64,000 bases of DNA from contig OW388293.1 of NCBI GenBank assembly GCA_936450465.1, positions 43,296,982 to 43,360,981 of the forward strand, read 5' to 3'. Both the position numbers and the translations under genes were made by a program. The notes under the pieces were generated by a model, which was not told where the DNA came from, did no database searches, and saw only the letters and a program-made list of their open reading frames with translations. The stretch comes from Gibbula magus. Lineage: Eukaryota; Mollusca; Gastropoda; Trochida; Trochidae. Shown in pieces: positions 21,428 to 31,900 of this stretch (within the stretch, counting starts at the first letter, position 1; every line of letters starts with the position of its first letter).

Positions 21428-22680
21428 ATGACCTTCCGATTGCAATAATCTCTTAAACACACATACATGTCCGTGATTTGTATACAAAGGTGAACCCAAA
21501 TGTCACCATTTCAATACAGAAATACCTAATATACAAATGTCCCCGCTTTCATGGTGTAAATGATACACACTGTCCCCGTTTGCTTGTGAAAATTAACACA
21601 TACGCACTTTTCACTTATCGTTACGGTAGTAAATGAATTTTCAGGCTGAGTGTGACCGTCAGATTTCAATAACCTCTTAATCACACCTATATAGCCGCAG
21701 TCTGATTAAAATCGACCTTGTTCCGAGGAATAAAATTTGCAAAATTTTGCATCTGCCGGGATACGAACAGGTTCTGTAGATTCCTCGCCACAAGGTCTGA
21801 GAACACCCCGTATAGGCGTGTGTTCAGAACCAGTTTAGCGCAGCCGAAACCCAGTCAAATAGCCGACCAATCACATCATAGTATTTAAACGGTTGCGGTT
21901 TTGAAAGCATTCGGAACAGACAAAAGGATAGCTGTTTGGAGTTATCTGCCCCTAGTTTCTCGCACCGAAAGCATTTGTTGGGCATCTTTTGATTGGCTAG
22001 CTGAATTGCGCCCGAACACGCTAGTGTACGGGGTGCTTTCAGACGGTTTGGCGTGGAAACCCACGAACGAGTTCGTATCCCGGTAGATGCACTATTTTGC
22101 AATTTTTATTCCACGGAAAACCGTCGATTTTAATCAGACTGATATAGCCGTGATTTGTATACCAAAGTGAACCCAAATGTCCCCGTTTCCATACAGAAAA
22201 ACCTGATAGACACATGTCCCCGCTTCCATGGTGTAAATGATACACACTGTCCCCGTTTGCTTGTGAAAACTTACACATACGCACTTATCGTAGAAAATGG
22301 ATTTTCAGGCTGAGTATGACCTTCCGGTTGCAATAACTTCTTAAACACTCACATATATCTTTGTTTTGTATACAAAAGTAAACCCAAATGTCACCGTTTC
22401 CATAGATAAATACCTGTTACACACATGTCCCCGGTTCCATGGTGTAAATGATACACACTGTCTCCGTTTGCATGCAGAAAAGGACACACACATAATCGGT
22501 GTGTGTCCCCGTTTCCTACATGAAAGTTCATACTCGTTCAAATGTATCCCATAGAGCCAGTCAATGTTTTGAACTAACACACTTGACAAGGGAAGTGAGC
22601 CATGCAAATGGTACATGTGTTTTCTAAGTGTCCCCGTTTGCCACCTGTAACATCAATGTGTGTGTGTGTGTGTTTTTTTT
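21428..22680 (-). repeat. TGTCCCC-motif tandem array (about three 220-bp units) ending in a GT microsatellite
   Basis: The unit runs from TGACCTTCCG.TTGCAATAA through TTGTATACAAA.GT.AACCC, AATGTC(C/A)CC, CATGGTGTAAATGATACACA and CTGTCCCCGTTTGC to GATTTTCAGGCTGAGT. Starts are near 21428, 21650 and 22317. The second unit is split by a MITE (21698-22141). The last unit continues as the left arm seen at 11568-11900 and ends GTTTGCCACCTGTAACATCAA plus (GT)n at 22657-22673. Confidence 0.8.
21698..22141 (+). mobile_element. MITE with CAGTCTGATTAAAATCGAC ends, copy 1
   Basis: 444 bp with imperfect inverted ends of about 70 bp (CAGTCTGATTAAAATCGAC, then GGAATAAAA, TTGCAAAAT, GGGATACGAAC). It is flanked by the exact 9-bp repeat ATATAGCCG (21689-21697 and 22142-22150). 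A shorter copy in the opposite orientation is at 42936-43247. The duplication length fits MULE-type transposition better than hAT (8 bp). It encodes nothing recognised. Confidence 0.85.
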
Positions 22681-22689
22681 GTTTCTCCA

Positions 22690-22810
22690 ATTATATGTAT
22701 TATGGTATTATATGAGATCTTAATGTATTGTCTCTTGTAGCCTTTTACATTTGTAATGTATGTGTTATTGAAATATTTTTGAATGTAAGAGATGAGACAA
22801 AAATAAACAA

Positions 22811-22890
<80 letters not shown>
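22690..22890 (+). mobile_element. LINE 3' end remnant with (TC)n tail
   Basis: The segment ends GATGAGACAAAAATAAAC and runs straight into a 78-bp (TC)n tract at 22813-22890. The large LINE at 24102-29060 has the same last 15 bases (GAGACAAAAATAAAC) followed by (TGTC)n. The microsatellite here is therefore most simply the variable tail of a 5'-truncated LINE. Confidence 0.65.
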
Positions 22891-22893
<3 letters not shown>

Positions 22894-24100
22894 TATCATT
22901 TATTACTAACGACTGAATACACGCTTCAATACACAACCCACTTTCAATACACAACCCGTCCCTTGTTTTAAGCAGTTTGCTTATTCGTCTTCGTTGCGTC
23001 TCGCCGAGTTTATTGTCTCGCTCGATATGACATGAGTTTGTGGAGAGTATGTTTTAAAACGTTACCTGTGTCTCATAAATCAATTTGGCTGAGCATTTAA
23101 ATACTTTGTGCTTTATATTGTACAATGAGTTTTATGCGTGACACTTTAATAAACTAACTGTCTAACTCTCTGTCACAAGAAAAATATTACATTTGATTTT
23201 CCAATAGTGAGGGAAACAAACGCATTGTGATTCGTTCAAACTGCTACTGATGCTATTCAAATGCAGTGGTTTTGTCATTCAGCGATACGTTCATCGAGGT
23301 GACGGTTACCGATTGGTAAACTGTTGGTACATTCCGTGCTGGTGGTTTGTGCCTTACGCTGAGAAAGTAAGTTCAAATCCCGAAAAAAGTCACTGGTCTA
23401 GTGAACCTACCGCCTTCAAATTCCAAATGCAAATTCCTTCGTTTTCGGTTACATTCAGTCTATAGATTTGAAATGTTTCATTCGGCTTGTGTATCGTCAT
23501 ATTTTTGGGAAAATATCAAGACAATATTTCGACAGGTTGTTTATTTGAAACATGTCGAAATGTTTTCAACACAAGGTCGTATTTATGGTAATGATTTTAA
23601 AGCTTACTCGGCTTGCATATTCATCCCGAATACCCAAAAAATCATAATTGCGGGGTTGCGGGCGTAACGGTTAATCTATGCCTGAGTGAATTTACCACCT
23701 GCATGGCGTCTTTATATTACATAACGTTTTTGAGTGAACGGTGTCTTCCTCGTTATACACACAGAGAGAAAGATAACATGCTTAATCCGCCATAGTCAGG
23801 CATGCAGACAGCCAAGTTTGTTTAAGGGTCACAAGTTGAAAACAAAACAGCCATCATAAGAGGTGGCAGATCTCCCCGGTACATAACTAACCACTAATTT
23901 AAAATCTCAAGTAAGTAACTAAATTGTTTTCCTAATGGTCACGAACGTTTACAGACAGATATTTTATTCAAATCACCTCGATTGCATGTTTATAAATATG
24001 TACATTTATTGATAAAAAACGAAACAGGGTGAACATCGAGCCAACTGTGGGGTAATGAGAGACGTGATATTCGAAGTAGATCACGAGATCAACAAGTGAC
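22891..24100. other. Mostly unannotated; weak tRNA-like repeat near 23290-23390
   Basis: GATTGGTAAACTGTTGGTAC and AGTTCAAATCCCG (23311-23380) resemble the A-box and B-box areas of the SINE-like units at 13365 and 17745. The rest shows nothing recognisable. Confidence 0.4.
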
Positions 24101-24101
24101 A

Positions 24102-24120
24102 GACAGACAGACAGACAGTT
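24102..24120 (-). repeat. (CTGT)n tail of the LINE
   Basis: Five tetranucleotide units sit at the 3' end of the element, directly after GAGACAAAAATAAA on the minus strand. Confidence 0.85.
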
Positions 24121-24298
24121 TATTTTTGTCTCACCTCAACATAATACAGAAATATATACCCATTCAATATAAATACAAAATCAAAGTATTAAAAAGTTGA
24201 GCCATTCCCTAAGGAATTACGAGAGACACTTTTCATAAAAAAGCAATAATTAATAAAAGTAATACATGGTAGAAAAATTGTACAAGGTGAAATAAACA

Positions 24299-27200
24299 TT
24301 AAGATATATACATATTTGCAGTGCGTTTTTTAAGAATATTAAAACAGGTTTTGGCAGATAAAAACGATAACTCTGGGGAGGCCAAAATAACACTGACCTT
24401 CTCCACATCATTAAGATGTATAAAACCATTAAAGAGATAAGTACATTTTGATAAAATAGGCATTCGTTCATCAGCATATAAAGGACAGTACAATAAAACA
24501 TGTTTTTCATCTTCGATAAAATATTTACAGTAAAAACAAGTCCTTTCATTTAAAGGACAACAAATATAACGGCCAGTTTCTACTCTTAGCGGAGCTACAC
24601 CACATCTAAACATAGCTAGCGACCTCCTAAAAGAACGAGACATATCACAATTGACATAAAATTCACAGCCAAACTCTGACTTAAAAGTACTATAAGTGCG
24701 CAACTTATTTCCTCCTCTACCAGTTATGCTATCAACTTTTAAAAGATCCTGTTTCCATTTCTCAACAAACTCACTAAAAATAACCTCCCTGACTTTGGAG
24801 ACCACATAAGGAATATGATAAACAACGTTAATATCACTAAAATGATCAAGATTTAAAACAGATAATCTTTTAACAACTCTAAAACTCCAATTGCGCTTAT
24901 TACTTAAAGATAAAACATGACTCCATCTAAAAATCTTACTTGTAACTCTGCTGTGATCTAAATGGCTAAGACGTCTGAAGAATCTCACCACAGTGCTCCA
25001 TTGATTAACAACTGTAGGGGACCATCCCATATCACCGATGACAGCATTATTTGGAGCAAACTTACGTAGTCCAAGAAAAAATCTCATAGCTCTATTTTGG
25101 ACAGCATTAACACAAGAAAAAGTATAAGTACCCCATATTGCACAACCATAATCAATAATCGACCAAACCATGGACTGATATAACTTAGAATAAGTCCGAA
25201 AATGCATACCACCTAGCAATTTATATTTAGTTATGAGCAGACCTAAAGCCCTGCTGGCTGAATTTGCTACAGCTTTTGCCATACGTCCAAAGTCAAGATG
25301 CTCTGATAAAAGAAGGCCTAGATAAGTATAACTGTCAACAACTTCTAACTCCATATCACCACACTGAAATAAAACATTAGTTCTGGCAACTGAAGCTCCT
25401 CTAAAATGGATAACTTTCGACTTAGAGCAATTAACCTTCATTTTGTTAGAAACAACCCAATTATTTAAACACTCAAGCATTATATTAAGATCACTCTCAC
25501 TAGAAGCTATTAAAACTATATCATCCGCATAAGCCAATAAGCCAACATTACAACCATTACTATCAACACCCAAAGACAAACTGTTAATAGTAACAATGAG
25601 ATCGTTAACAAACAAGTTAAAAAGCAATGGGGATAACAAACAGCCTTGTTTTAAGCCCGAATTTACATCAAACCATTTTGTATAAAAACCATTTACATTT
25701 ACTGAACATTTTACATTATTATATATAGACATAATTGCTTTGAACATATTTCCATTCACACCAATAGCATCCAGTTTACTCCACAACAGCTCTCTGTCTA
25801 TACAGTCGTACGCCTTTTTAAAGTCAATAAAAGCAGTAAACGTAGATTTTCGTTCAAGCTTCCTAGATTCGATTATTGATGTAAGGCTTGAAATGTGTTC
25901 CGTAGTTGAGCGACGTTTTCTAAAACCATTTTGAAAATCGTGAATATGTCCATTTTCTTCTGAGAAAGTATATAGTCTGTTGTTGAGGATTGCACAGTAG
26001 AGTTTATATGCAGCACTAGCGAGTGTGATCCCGCGGTAGGACAGCGGGTCTCTCGTGTCGTCTGCTCCGGACTTAAGGATAGGCGTAATGATCCCCTGGC
26101 CCCAGCTTGAAGGCACACATCCAGTTTCATAACATGTAGTAAAGAGTTTATGGAGATAAAATATACAAGTGTCATTCTTTAAAACATCAGCTGGGATATT
26201 GTCGTTACCCGGGGCTTTTCCTCTCTTAGCTTGACTTACTGCAAGTCGCACTTCCTCTATACTGATAGGGTTGTCAAAAGCACTCTCCTCGCACTGGGAA
26301 ACATAGGGCTTAGTTTCAGTAGTCGTAGAGGGACAGTTCAGAAGATCGCTATATGAAGTCCGCCACTTGTCAAGAACCTCTGTGACGTCACAAGTGATGG
26401 TTCCGTCATCGCGCTTCACTTCCATTGGGATTTTCCTTTTCCTCTCACAACCGACCCCAACTCGTCCTATCTTTCTCCAAAAGTCATTATCGTTAGCGTC
26501 ACACATATCTTCCAGCTCCTGGAGTGTACGTCTAGTATTGTCTCGCTTAGCTCGCTTGGCATGTTTATCGAACAGTTTACGTTTAGTCACATACATATGT
26601 TTAAGGAAACGTTTACGAGGTCCATGACACTTACACCACTGTTTCTCGGCGTCGCACATGTCGTCCCAGAGTTTAGCTAGATACTCAGTCCACCATTCCT
26701 TCTTCTGCCTATGTCTCTTACCAGATACTCTGAGTGTCGACGTTTTAGTAAAAGTCTTTGTAGGAAGTTTGCTCCTCATTTCTGACCTAAGTGTATCTTT
26801 AAAAACATCAAAAGCTCGGTCAATATCTTCTTGTTGTTTTACAGAGTTAGATAGTTTTAAAATAGCATCATTTAACGAGTTCATACAATTCTCTGATGAC
26901 AGAAAGTCTTTAGGTATGGCTGAAGTGTCACATTTAAGCACAGTTGTCTCACAAGTCTCTAGTACACGAGTAGGAGGAGAGAAGACCGATAACTGCACTG
27001 TCCATGTTAGTATGGCGTGGTCAAGCTTCAGTATAGAGCTAGCACTGGTTACACCGACACAAGCACTTTTATCAACAAACACATTTGGTCGTATCACACT
27101 AAAATCATAAAAACTATCCAATTGCTCATACGGGCATATACAATAGTCAACCACTGATAGTCCCCTTGTAGATATATAGGTATAGTCATTTTCACTCTCG

Positions 27201-27823
27201 CTTCTTCCGTTTAACATACAATACTGGGCACTGATAAGGAAATCGATGAAGCTATTACCTTGTGAGTTAATGACATTATCAATCACATTCCGGTTAGGTA
27301 TGGTTGTGTCTATACCTTCTACAAAGTCGGTCAAATCTCCACACCTGCTGTTAAAGTCACCACAGATAAAGGAAACACCTGGTTGGTAATACTGATGAGT
27401 CTGTAGTAGAAGGGTGTCGAAGAACTCTGATGCATCTATATTTCGACTTGAATTTTCAGGGGGGAGATAATATACACAAGCTATAATATCACAATCTAAA
27501 ACATTCTTGTGGCTCAACTTAAGCCATAAAATACCCTCATGTAAAACATCTAAAATATCAACACTGAAAATATTTAAAATAGAGTCTTTAATTAAAAAGC
27601 CAACACCACCAGATCCACACTTAGCTCGTGTGTGGAGCTGAGTTCTGTTGTGGCCAAACCACGTATAACCGTCTACTGACACTTTATTAAGTCATGTAAG
27701 GTGAGTCTCTGCAAGTCCTACAATATCTAAGTCAGATGAATTCAAACATGATGAACGAAGCACATGATTATCAGAATCTAAACAGGCTGACCACCCCGCG
27801 ACATTCCAAAACCCGCACTTTAC
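24299..27823 (-). pseudogene. LINE ORF2: endonuclease and reverse transcriptase, one internal stop
   Basis: ORF2 starts directly after the ORF1 TAG, in the same frame, with VKCGFWNVAGW, the first strand of the endonuclease. DIVGLAETHL supplies the metal-binding Glu. A TGA at 27694-27692 interrupts it, and 1127 codons are then open. These contain FICGDFNSR (about residue 108 of the open part), the SVVDYCI strand, RT blocks LSYRGITLAS, FIDFKKAYDCID and GLKQGCLLSPLLF, catalytic LAYADDIVL (about 717-720) and a C-terminal CFYC-x8-H-x4-C knuckle (about 1050). All catalytic residues look intact. The enzyme nicks target DNA and primes cDNA synthesis there. The frame closes at 24299. Confidence 0.9.
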
Positions 27824-28953
27824 CTATTGTCTGTTTGATCTGCTGTTGTGAGTGCGTTCGTCGCGGGCGTGGCTTCTGTTGAGTCCTCGATCCTGATTGG
27901 GCGAACGTGGCCTATAGCTGTCACGTGGTCTGTGTTGGTAAACATTACCACGTGCACTAAGGTCAGATCTGTGTCGCTCACCGTCGCGTGTGTTGCTGTC
28001 TCTGTCGTCGTAGTTGCGCTGATCGCCGTCTCCCACCTTGACTATCTTACTGCCAGATAGTCGCAGTCTGCCCTCTCCCACGCTGTCAACCAGGGTCTTC
28101 ATGTTGGATTCGAACAGTCGTTGTTGCAGGGACTTGTCACTAGAGATGTAGACGGTGGTGTAGTTCCTGCTGTGTTTCAGCTCCCGCTTCTTGGACAGTA
28201 TAAGTCGCTTGTCCTCTCTTGACTTGCACTTTGCCACAATTGCCACTTTGCCACAATCACACCTGCATACCTGGCATGTCGAGATTCCTTCCTCACGGCG
28301 TCTTCTATCTCCACATCTCTCAACTTGAGTCCCTCTCTGAGTAAGCTGTTGACTTTGTTGACGATATTCTCACCTCTGGTTTCTGGGATATTTTTCAGTA
28401 CAATGTTGAGTTCCTTGTCCTCTGTCGGCGATTTCACAACTTGTGCGTAGGTACGTGTAGTTTTCAGCTCGTGAATATCCTTCTCCACGGCTTCAATCAG
28501 CCGCCCGTGACTTGACCTCAGCTGACCCATGTCGTTGTTGATTTCATCGAGACTTGTTCGCACCTCCTCACGCACTTTACACATGTCATTGTCAATCATT
28601 GATTGCACTTTCTCGATTAGTCTTGATTCGATAATGTCAAATCTCTTCTCAAAGTACGTGGTTTGTTTGTCAATAGCTCGGAGTACGTCTGCTATAGTCT
28701 GATTATTACTTCTCGCACTTGGGCTTGGAACAGTCACTGAATTTTCACAAGTGTTTAAATCATGGTTTTTTACCTTTTTAATTCCATTTTCCTTCTCCAC
28801 ATCATGATCGCTGGATAAGTTCCTCTTGCGACTGGCATGTTCCTGGTCCACAGCCCGATCACTTGTCCGATTACTCTCACACTCGGTTTCCCGCGCTGTC
28901 AATGGCGGGCACATCACATTATTTACAAAATCCAAGTCCGACTGGCTAGCCAT
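27824..28953 (-). pseudogene. LINE ORF1 (coiled coil plus L1-ORF1-like domain), frameshifted
   Basis: The ATG at 28953 (ATGGCTAGCC) opens a 258-codon frame: a charged N-terminal part, a segment with heptad-like hydrophobics (about residues 85-165), and an L1-ORF1-like nucleic-acid-binding block starting ELNIVLKNIPETRGENIVNK. The block continues in a second frame (28246-27824) as IVAKCKSREDKRLILSKKRE and ends in an Arg/Asp/Ser-rich tail. The two frames meet at a 17-bp imperfect duplication (ACTTTGCCACAAT at 28228-28240 and 28245-28257). Removing 17 bp restores one frame of about 370 codons. In LINEs, ORF1 proteins bind the element RNA and act as chaperones. Confidence 0.8.
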
Positions 28954-29060
28954 CGCCAGCTTTTCCGAGCAAAATCCGAGGGTAATCGTCTTTAGAAAGT
29001 TACTGCCGAACTTACTATGTATATTGGGGAACTTAAAAGCTTCGGGATTTATGTCTTTTC

Positions 29061-29850
29061 CAGTTTAAAATATTCTTTTCAAGAGAGCTCTCACCAGACA
29101 CGTCTACATTCAAGGGCGGGTAACTCTCTCTCCACAAGTGTGCCGGGTACGCGTGTCTGACACGGCGGTATCCTTTGATGTGATTAAATTGCCATTTGAA
29201 TGTGAGTTGGTAGACTCGGTGATGCAATGGGCATAGGGGTACCGGTGCCTTTGGACAATACGGAAGATACAAGTGTCTTACAGTTCCGTGCAACCTGTCG
29301 AAACACCGTGTAACTAATAGCATTATCAATCGGTTTTGCCAGACTATGAAACGTTATAATTATTACAAGTAAATAAACACAGAATTATATATCATATTTT
29401 GTAAGATATCTACTTTAAGGAAATGTATAATATACAAACATACACACCCTATACACATGTATGTACTTGGAGAAACACTATACTAACATTAATCCATCTA
29501 CATGCCACACTATTGTTTTACCGTGGGGAAATATACACAGGGAAAAAAGGATTGTACCCCTAAATGTCTGATAAGAAAATAGACAATGTATCAGAAAAAC
29601 AAACTGTGTGATATGACAGAAGCGACATCTACCAGTGTAACAAAGCAATTTTGTCCATTTTTTAAACTGATAAACCTTTAGTTTTAGTTTTAGTAATTAT
29701 TTAGATCCCCAAAACGTACACTTTTACGAACATACCTAATAATCTATTTTCTATAGTTGATGTTGCAAATTGTTTTTAAATAACTGTAATAAGTACGTCA
29801 GTCTGTAACTTATGCTACCATTATACATTATATATATCGTTTAGACAATC
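29061..29850. other. LINE 5' flank or 5' UTR; no gene seen
   Basis: A 98-codon minus frame (29329-29033) ends next to the LINE and is probably its 5' UTR or chance. The rest is AT-rich. Confidence 0.4.
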
Positions 29851-29853
29851 TGC

Positions 29854-29910
29854 TTCTTACCGTTTTCGTTTTTCGTATATATATATACGAAAAAACGAAA
29901 ACGGTAAGAA
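29854..29910. repeat. Near-perfect palindrome (hairpin)
   Basis: TTCTTACCGTTTTCG with five further Ts at the left is mirrored by CGAAAACGGTAAGAA at the right, around a central TATATATATA. The arms are about 25 bp and differ by one T/A in run length. It could be the fused ends of a mariner-type element or a very short foldback. Confidence 0.85.
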
Positions 29911-30198
29911 TATAACTTTAAAATATACTTTATTTTGAATACGACATAAAATAACATATATATGATACCTTTTATCATGGTCTCTTTCAGCAAAAGTCCT
30001 TTCGCAAATGGCGAGATAGAAAACCAAATAGTTATGATGATTTTACACTGAAATGAATTTCATTGATACACTGGTATTTAAAGGTACATCCATTGTGTTG
30101 TTGGGGGTCACATATTGCAAACGTTAAAAGTGGTGTTACTTTATCGAGAAGTACTGATTGTTACCGAAAACAATCATTTTAATGATAGTCGACTTAGC

Positions 30199-31473
30199 GA
30201 ATGTAGTCACAGGAAATTTGGTCACAGAAAATAAGTCACAGAAAAAAAGTCACAGGAAAAAAGTCACAAATTATATATTAAAGTGATTATTTCTATCATT
30301 GTTTAGTAAATAGCCTTTGAAAAGTGTTTTAAGTAATTGTGTGTTGTAAAGCCACATATTTTGAGTTTAATTATGTTTGGATGGTTGAGTATTATGCATT
30401 ACTGTAATCACAAAGTGATCAGGAAGTGCTCCGTGTGTTGTGTTTGTTTTGTTAATTGTTAATTGTTACTTGTGACTTTGTTGTTTTTGTTAAACAGCTA
30501 ATCCCTAAGAATTCTTAGATTGAGTATATCCACTCTAAAATCTGTTTGAACTCTTGATTGAGTTCATCTTATTTAGAGGCTGTCTTCTAAGACAATAGTG
30601 TATAAAACATCCTACATTTTATAATGTTGAACTATCATAATGGAAGTCCTTCAGACAAACAGAGGTGGATTCAAAGTTGTATTTGAAGGTCACATGTACA
30701 CCAAACATGCCACTTGGAAGACCAAACTATGGTGGAAGTGTGTCAAGAGAACCAGCATGTCCTGCAGAGGCAGCCTAACAACAGATCTACAGAGGGAAAA
30801 CCCTGAAGTTAGAGAGCAACATAATCATCCATCAGACGAGACTCAGATCTCTCTTGCAAAAGTACGACTTCGGATGAAGCAGCAGGCATCAGACACTAGA
30901 GACAAACCAGGTCAAATATTTGCTCAGGTACTTACATTTTATTTTACTAAACTAAATCCTATCGTTGACAAAAAGAAATGAAATTTGGCTTTGTACGTAG
31001 AGATATATTAATTTTATATACTAATAATTATATTATGTTGCAGGACTGAATAGTGCATAGTGAATTAAAGTTTAAAAAGAGTATTGTCCATTTAAGGCAA
31101 GTTAAAGTTTGTGCTATTGTGACAAGTGATAAGGATTACACAAAGATTAGTGGTGTGTTAAGGCGTGTGTTTGTGCTATTGTGACAAGTGATAAGATTAG
31201 TGGTGTGACGAGTGATAAGTCACAAAGATTAGTGCTGACTGAATAGTGCTTAAAGTTGACCAAAGGCTACTTGTATAGTATATATATATATTTGTATATA
31301 AAATGACTGTGAACTTGAATGTTATTGTATAATGTTATGAAAAAAATGTATGTTATTGTTTTTATTAATGTCTAATAAAAAGTTGTGACTTTTTTTCCTG
31401 TGTTTTTTTTTCCTACCAAATTTTGTGACTTTTTTTCTGTGACCAAATTTCCTGTGACTTTTTTTCCGGTCAC
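30199..31473 (+). mobile_element. MULE 2: FLYWCH-only Mutator-like element with iterated terminal repeats
   Basis: 1275 bp, flanked by the exact 9-bp duplication CGACTTAGC (30190-30198 and 31474-31482). The left terminus is five iterations of GTCACAGRAAA-type units (30205-30266). The right terminus is the inverse (31383-31473). The single gene encodes a FLYWCH domain, and the catalytic transposase domain is absent, so this is an internal-deletion derivative. The architecture equals that of MULE 1 (800-3173) but with an unrelated iterated word. Confidence 0.87.
30640..30927 (+). CDS. FLYWCH zinc-finger exon of MULE 2
   Basis: ATG at 30640; 96 codons to a CAG|gtactt donor. GGFKVVFEGHMYTKHATWKT with LWWKCVKR, CRG and EQHNHPSDE shows the FLYWCH pattern: F..GH.Y, a WW/K.C pair, a second Cys and a terminal H.H. 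FLYWCH fingers are commonly the DNA-binding N-terminus of animal MULE transposases. A possible acceptor (gttgcag, ending 31043) leads straight to GAC TGA, so the spliced product would be essentially the finger alone. Such a protein could bind the element ends without cutting. That is inference. Confidence 0.75.
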
Positions 31474-31900
31474 CGACTTAGCATACCTTATGAAGGTAAA
31501 AGTAGTGATTTCTGATCGAAAACCGGACAATGCACAGCGTGTGGCGCGCGTCAATGAGTTAAACGTAATTTTGGAATCTTATTTATAACAGACAGAATGA
31601 CAAATTTTGTGAGATAATGTTTAATGGGTCATATAACTACTGTGCATGTCAATGGGACGTGCAGTTTTGGTTTCTACACATGAAAAATGATGTTACTCAA
31701 TTTTAATTAGAAACTAGTAATTATGATATATTTGGTGATTGGGGATAAAAATGCAAGCTGAGTGAATTTATTTGTATGGTAGACAGCACATGTGGTGAGT
31801 TGGAGCGTACTAAAGCCAAATAAAATTTTATGAAACACAATGGATGTATCTTTAATCCAGAGTTTTAATTAGATAACTTAATAGAGATATGTTCCTTACT

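Larger units (their letters stand above)
24102..29060 (-). mobile_element. Near full-length non-LTR retrotransposon (LINE) with ORF1 and ORF2
   Basis: The minus strand holds a 5' region, ORF1 (28953-27824), ORF2 (27823-24299), a 3' UTR of about 180 bp and a (CTGT)n tail at 24102-24120. ORF2 has an apurinic-type endonuclease and a reverse transcriptase. No RNase H is evident. The endonuclease excludes R2-like site-specific groups. I would place it among the CR1/L2/Jockey-like clades without choosing one. Only three lesions are seen (one 17-bp duplication in ORF1, one TGA in ORF2, and the ORF1/ORF2 TAG, which may be natural), so it is much younger than the other LINEs here. The 5' boundary is uncertain. 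Confidence 0.88.
30078..31855 (+). mobile_element. TTAA-target element, host of a nested MULE
   Basis: Left end TTAAAGGTACATCCATTGTG; right end CACAATGGATGTATCTTTAA. This is an inverted repeat of about 20 bp with one mismatch, with TTAA at both sides. The paralogous LINE copy at 6279-6282 carries the single empty TTAA, which directly shows the insertion. Without the nested MULE and its duplication the element is about 494 bp. Its left part matches the element at 13172. No protein is encoded by the outer element. Confidence 0.88.
29978..31900 (+). mobile_element. LINE fragment (second copy) split by a TTAA element
   Basis: 29978-30077 matches 6188-6278 (CTCTTTCAGCAAAAGTC, GCGAGATAGAAAACC and onward). 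The match resumes at 31852 (TTAATCCAGAGTTTTAATTA) as in 6279-6310. Between the two halves sits the 30078-31855 insertion. The fragment fades out after about 31890. Confidence 0.82.

Noticed and set aside
22728..22954. ORFs rich in SLSLSL or REREREREK-like runs
   Set aside because: Translations of the (TC)n microsatellite.
24250..27110. Plus-strand ORFs of 60-150 codons across the LINE
   Set aside because: Antisense shadows of ORF2; no conserved motifs.
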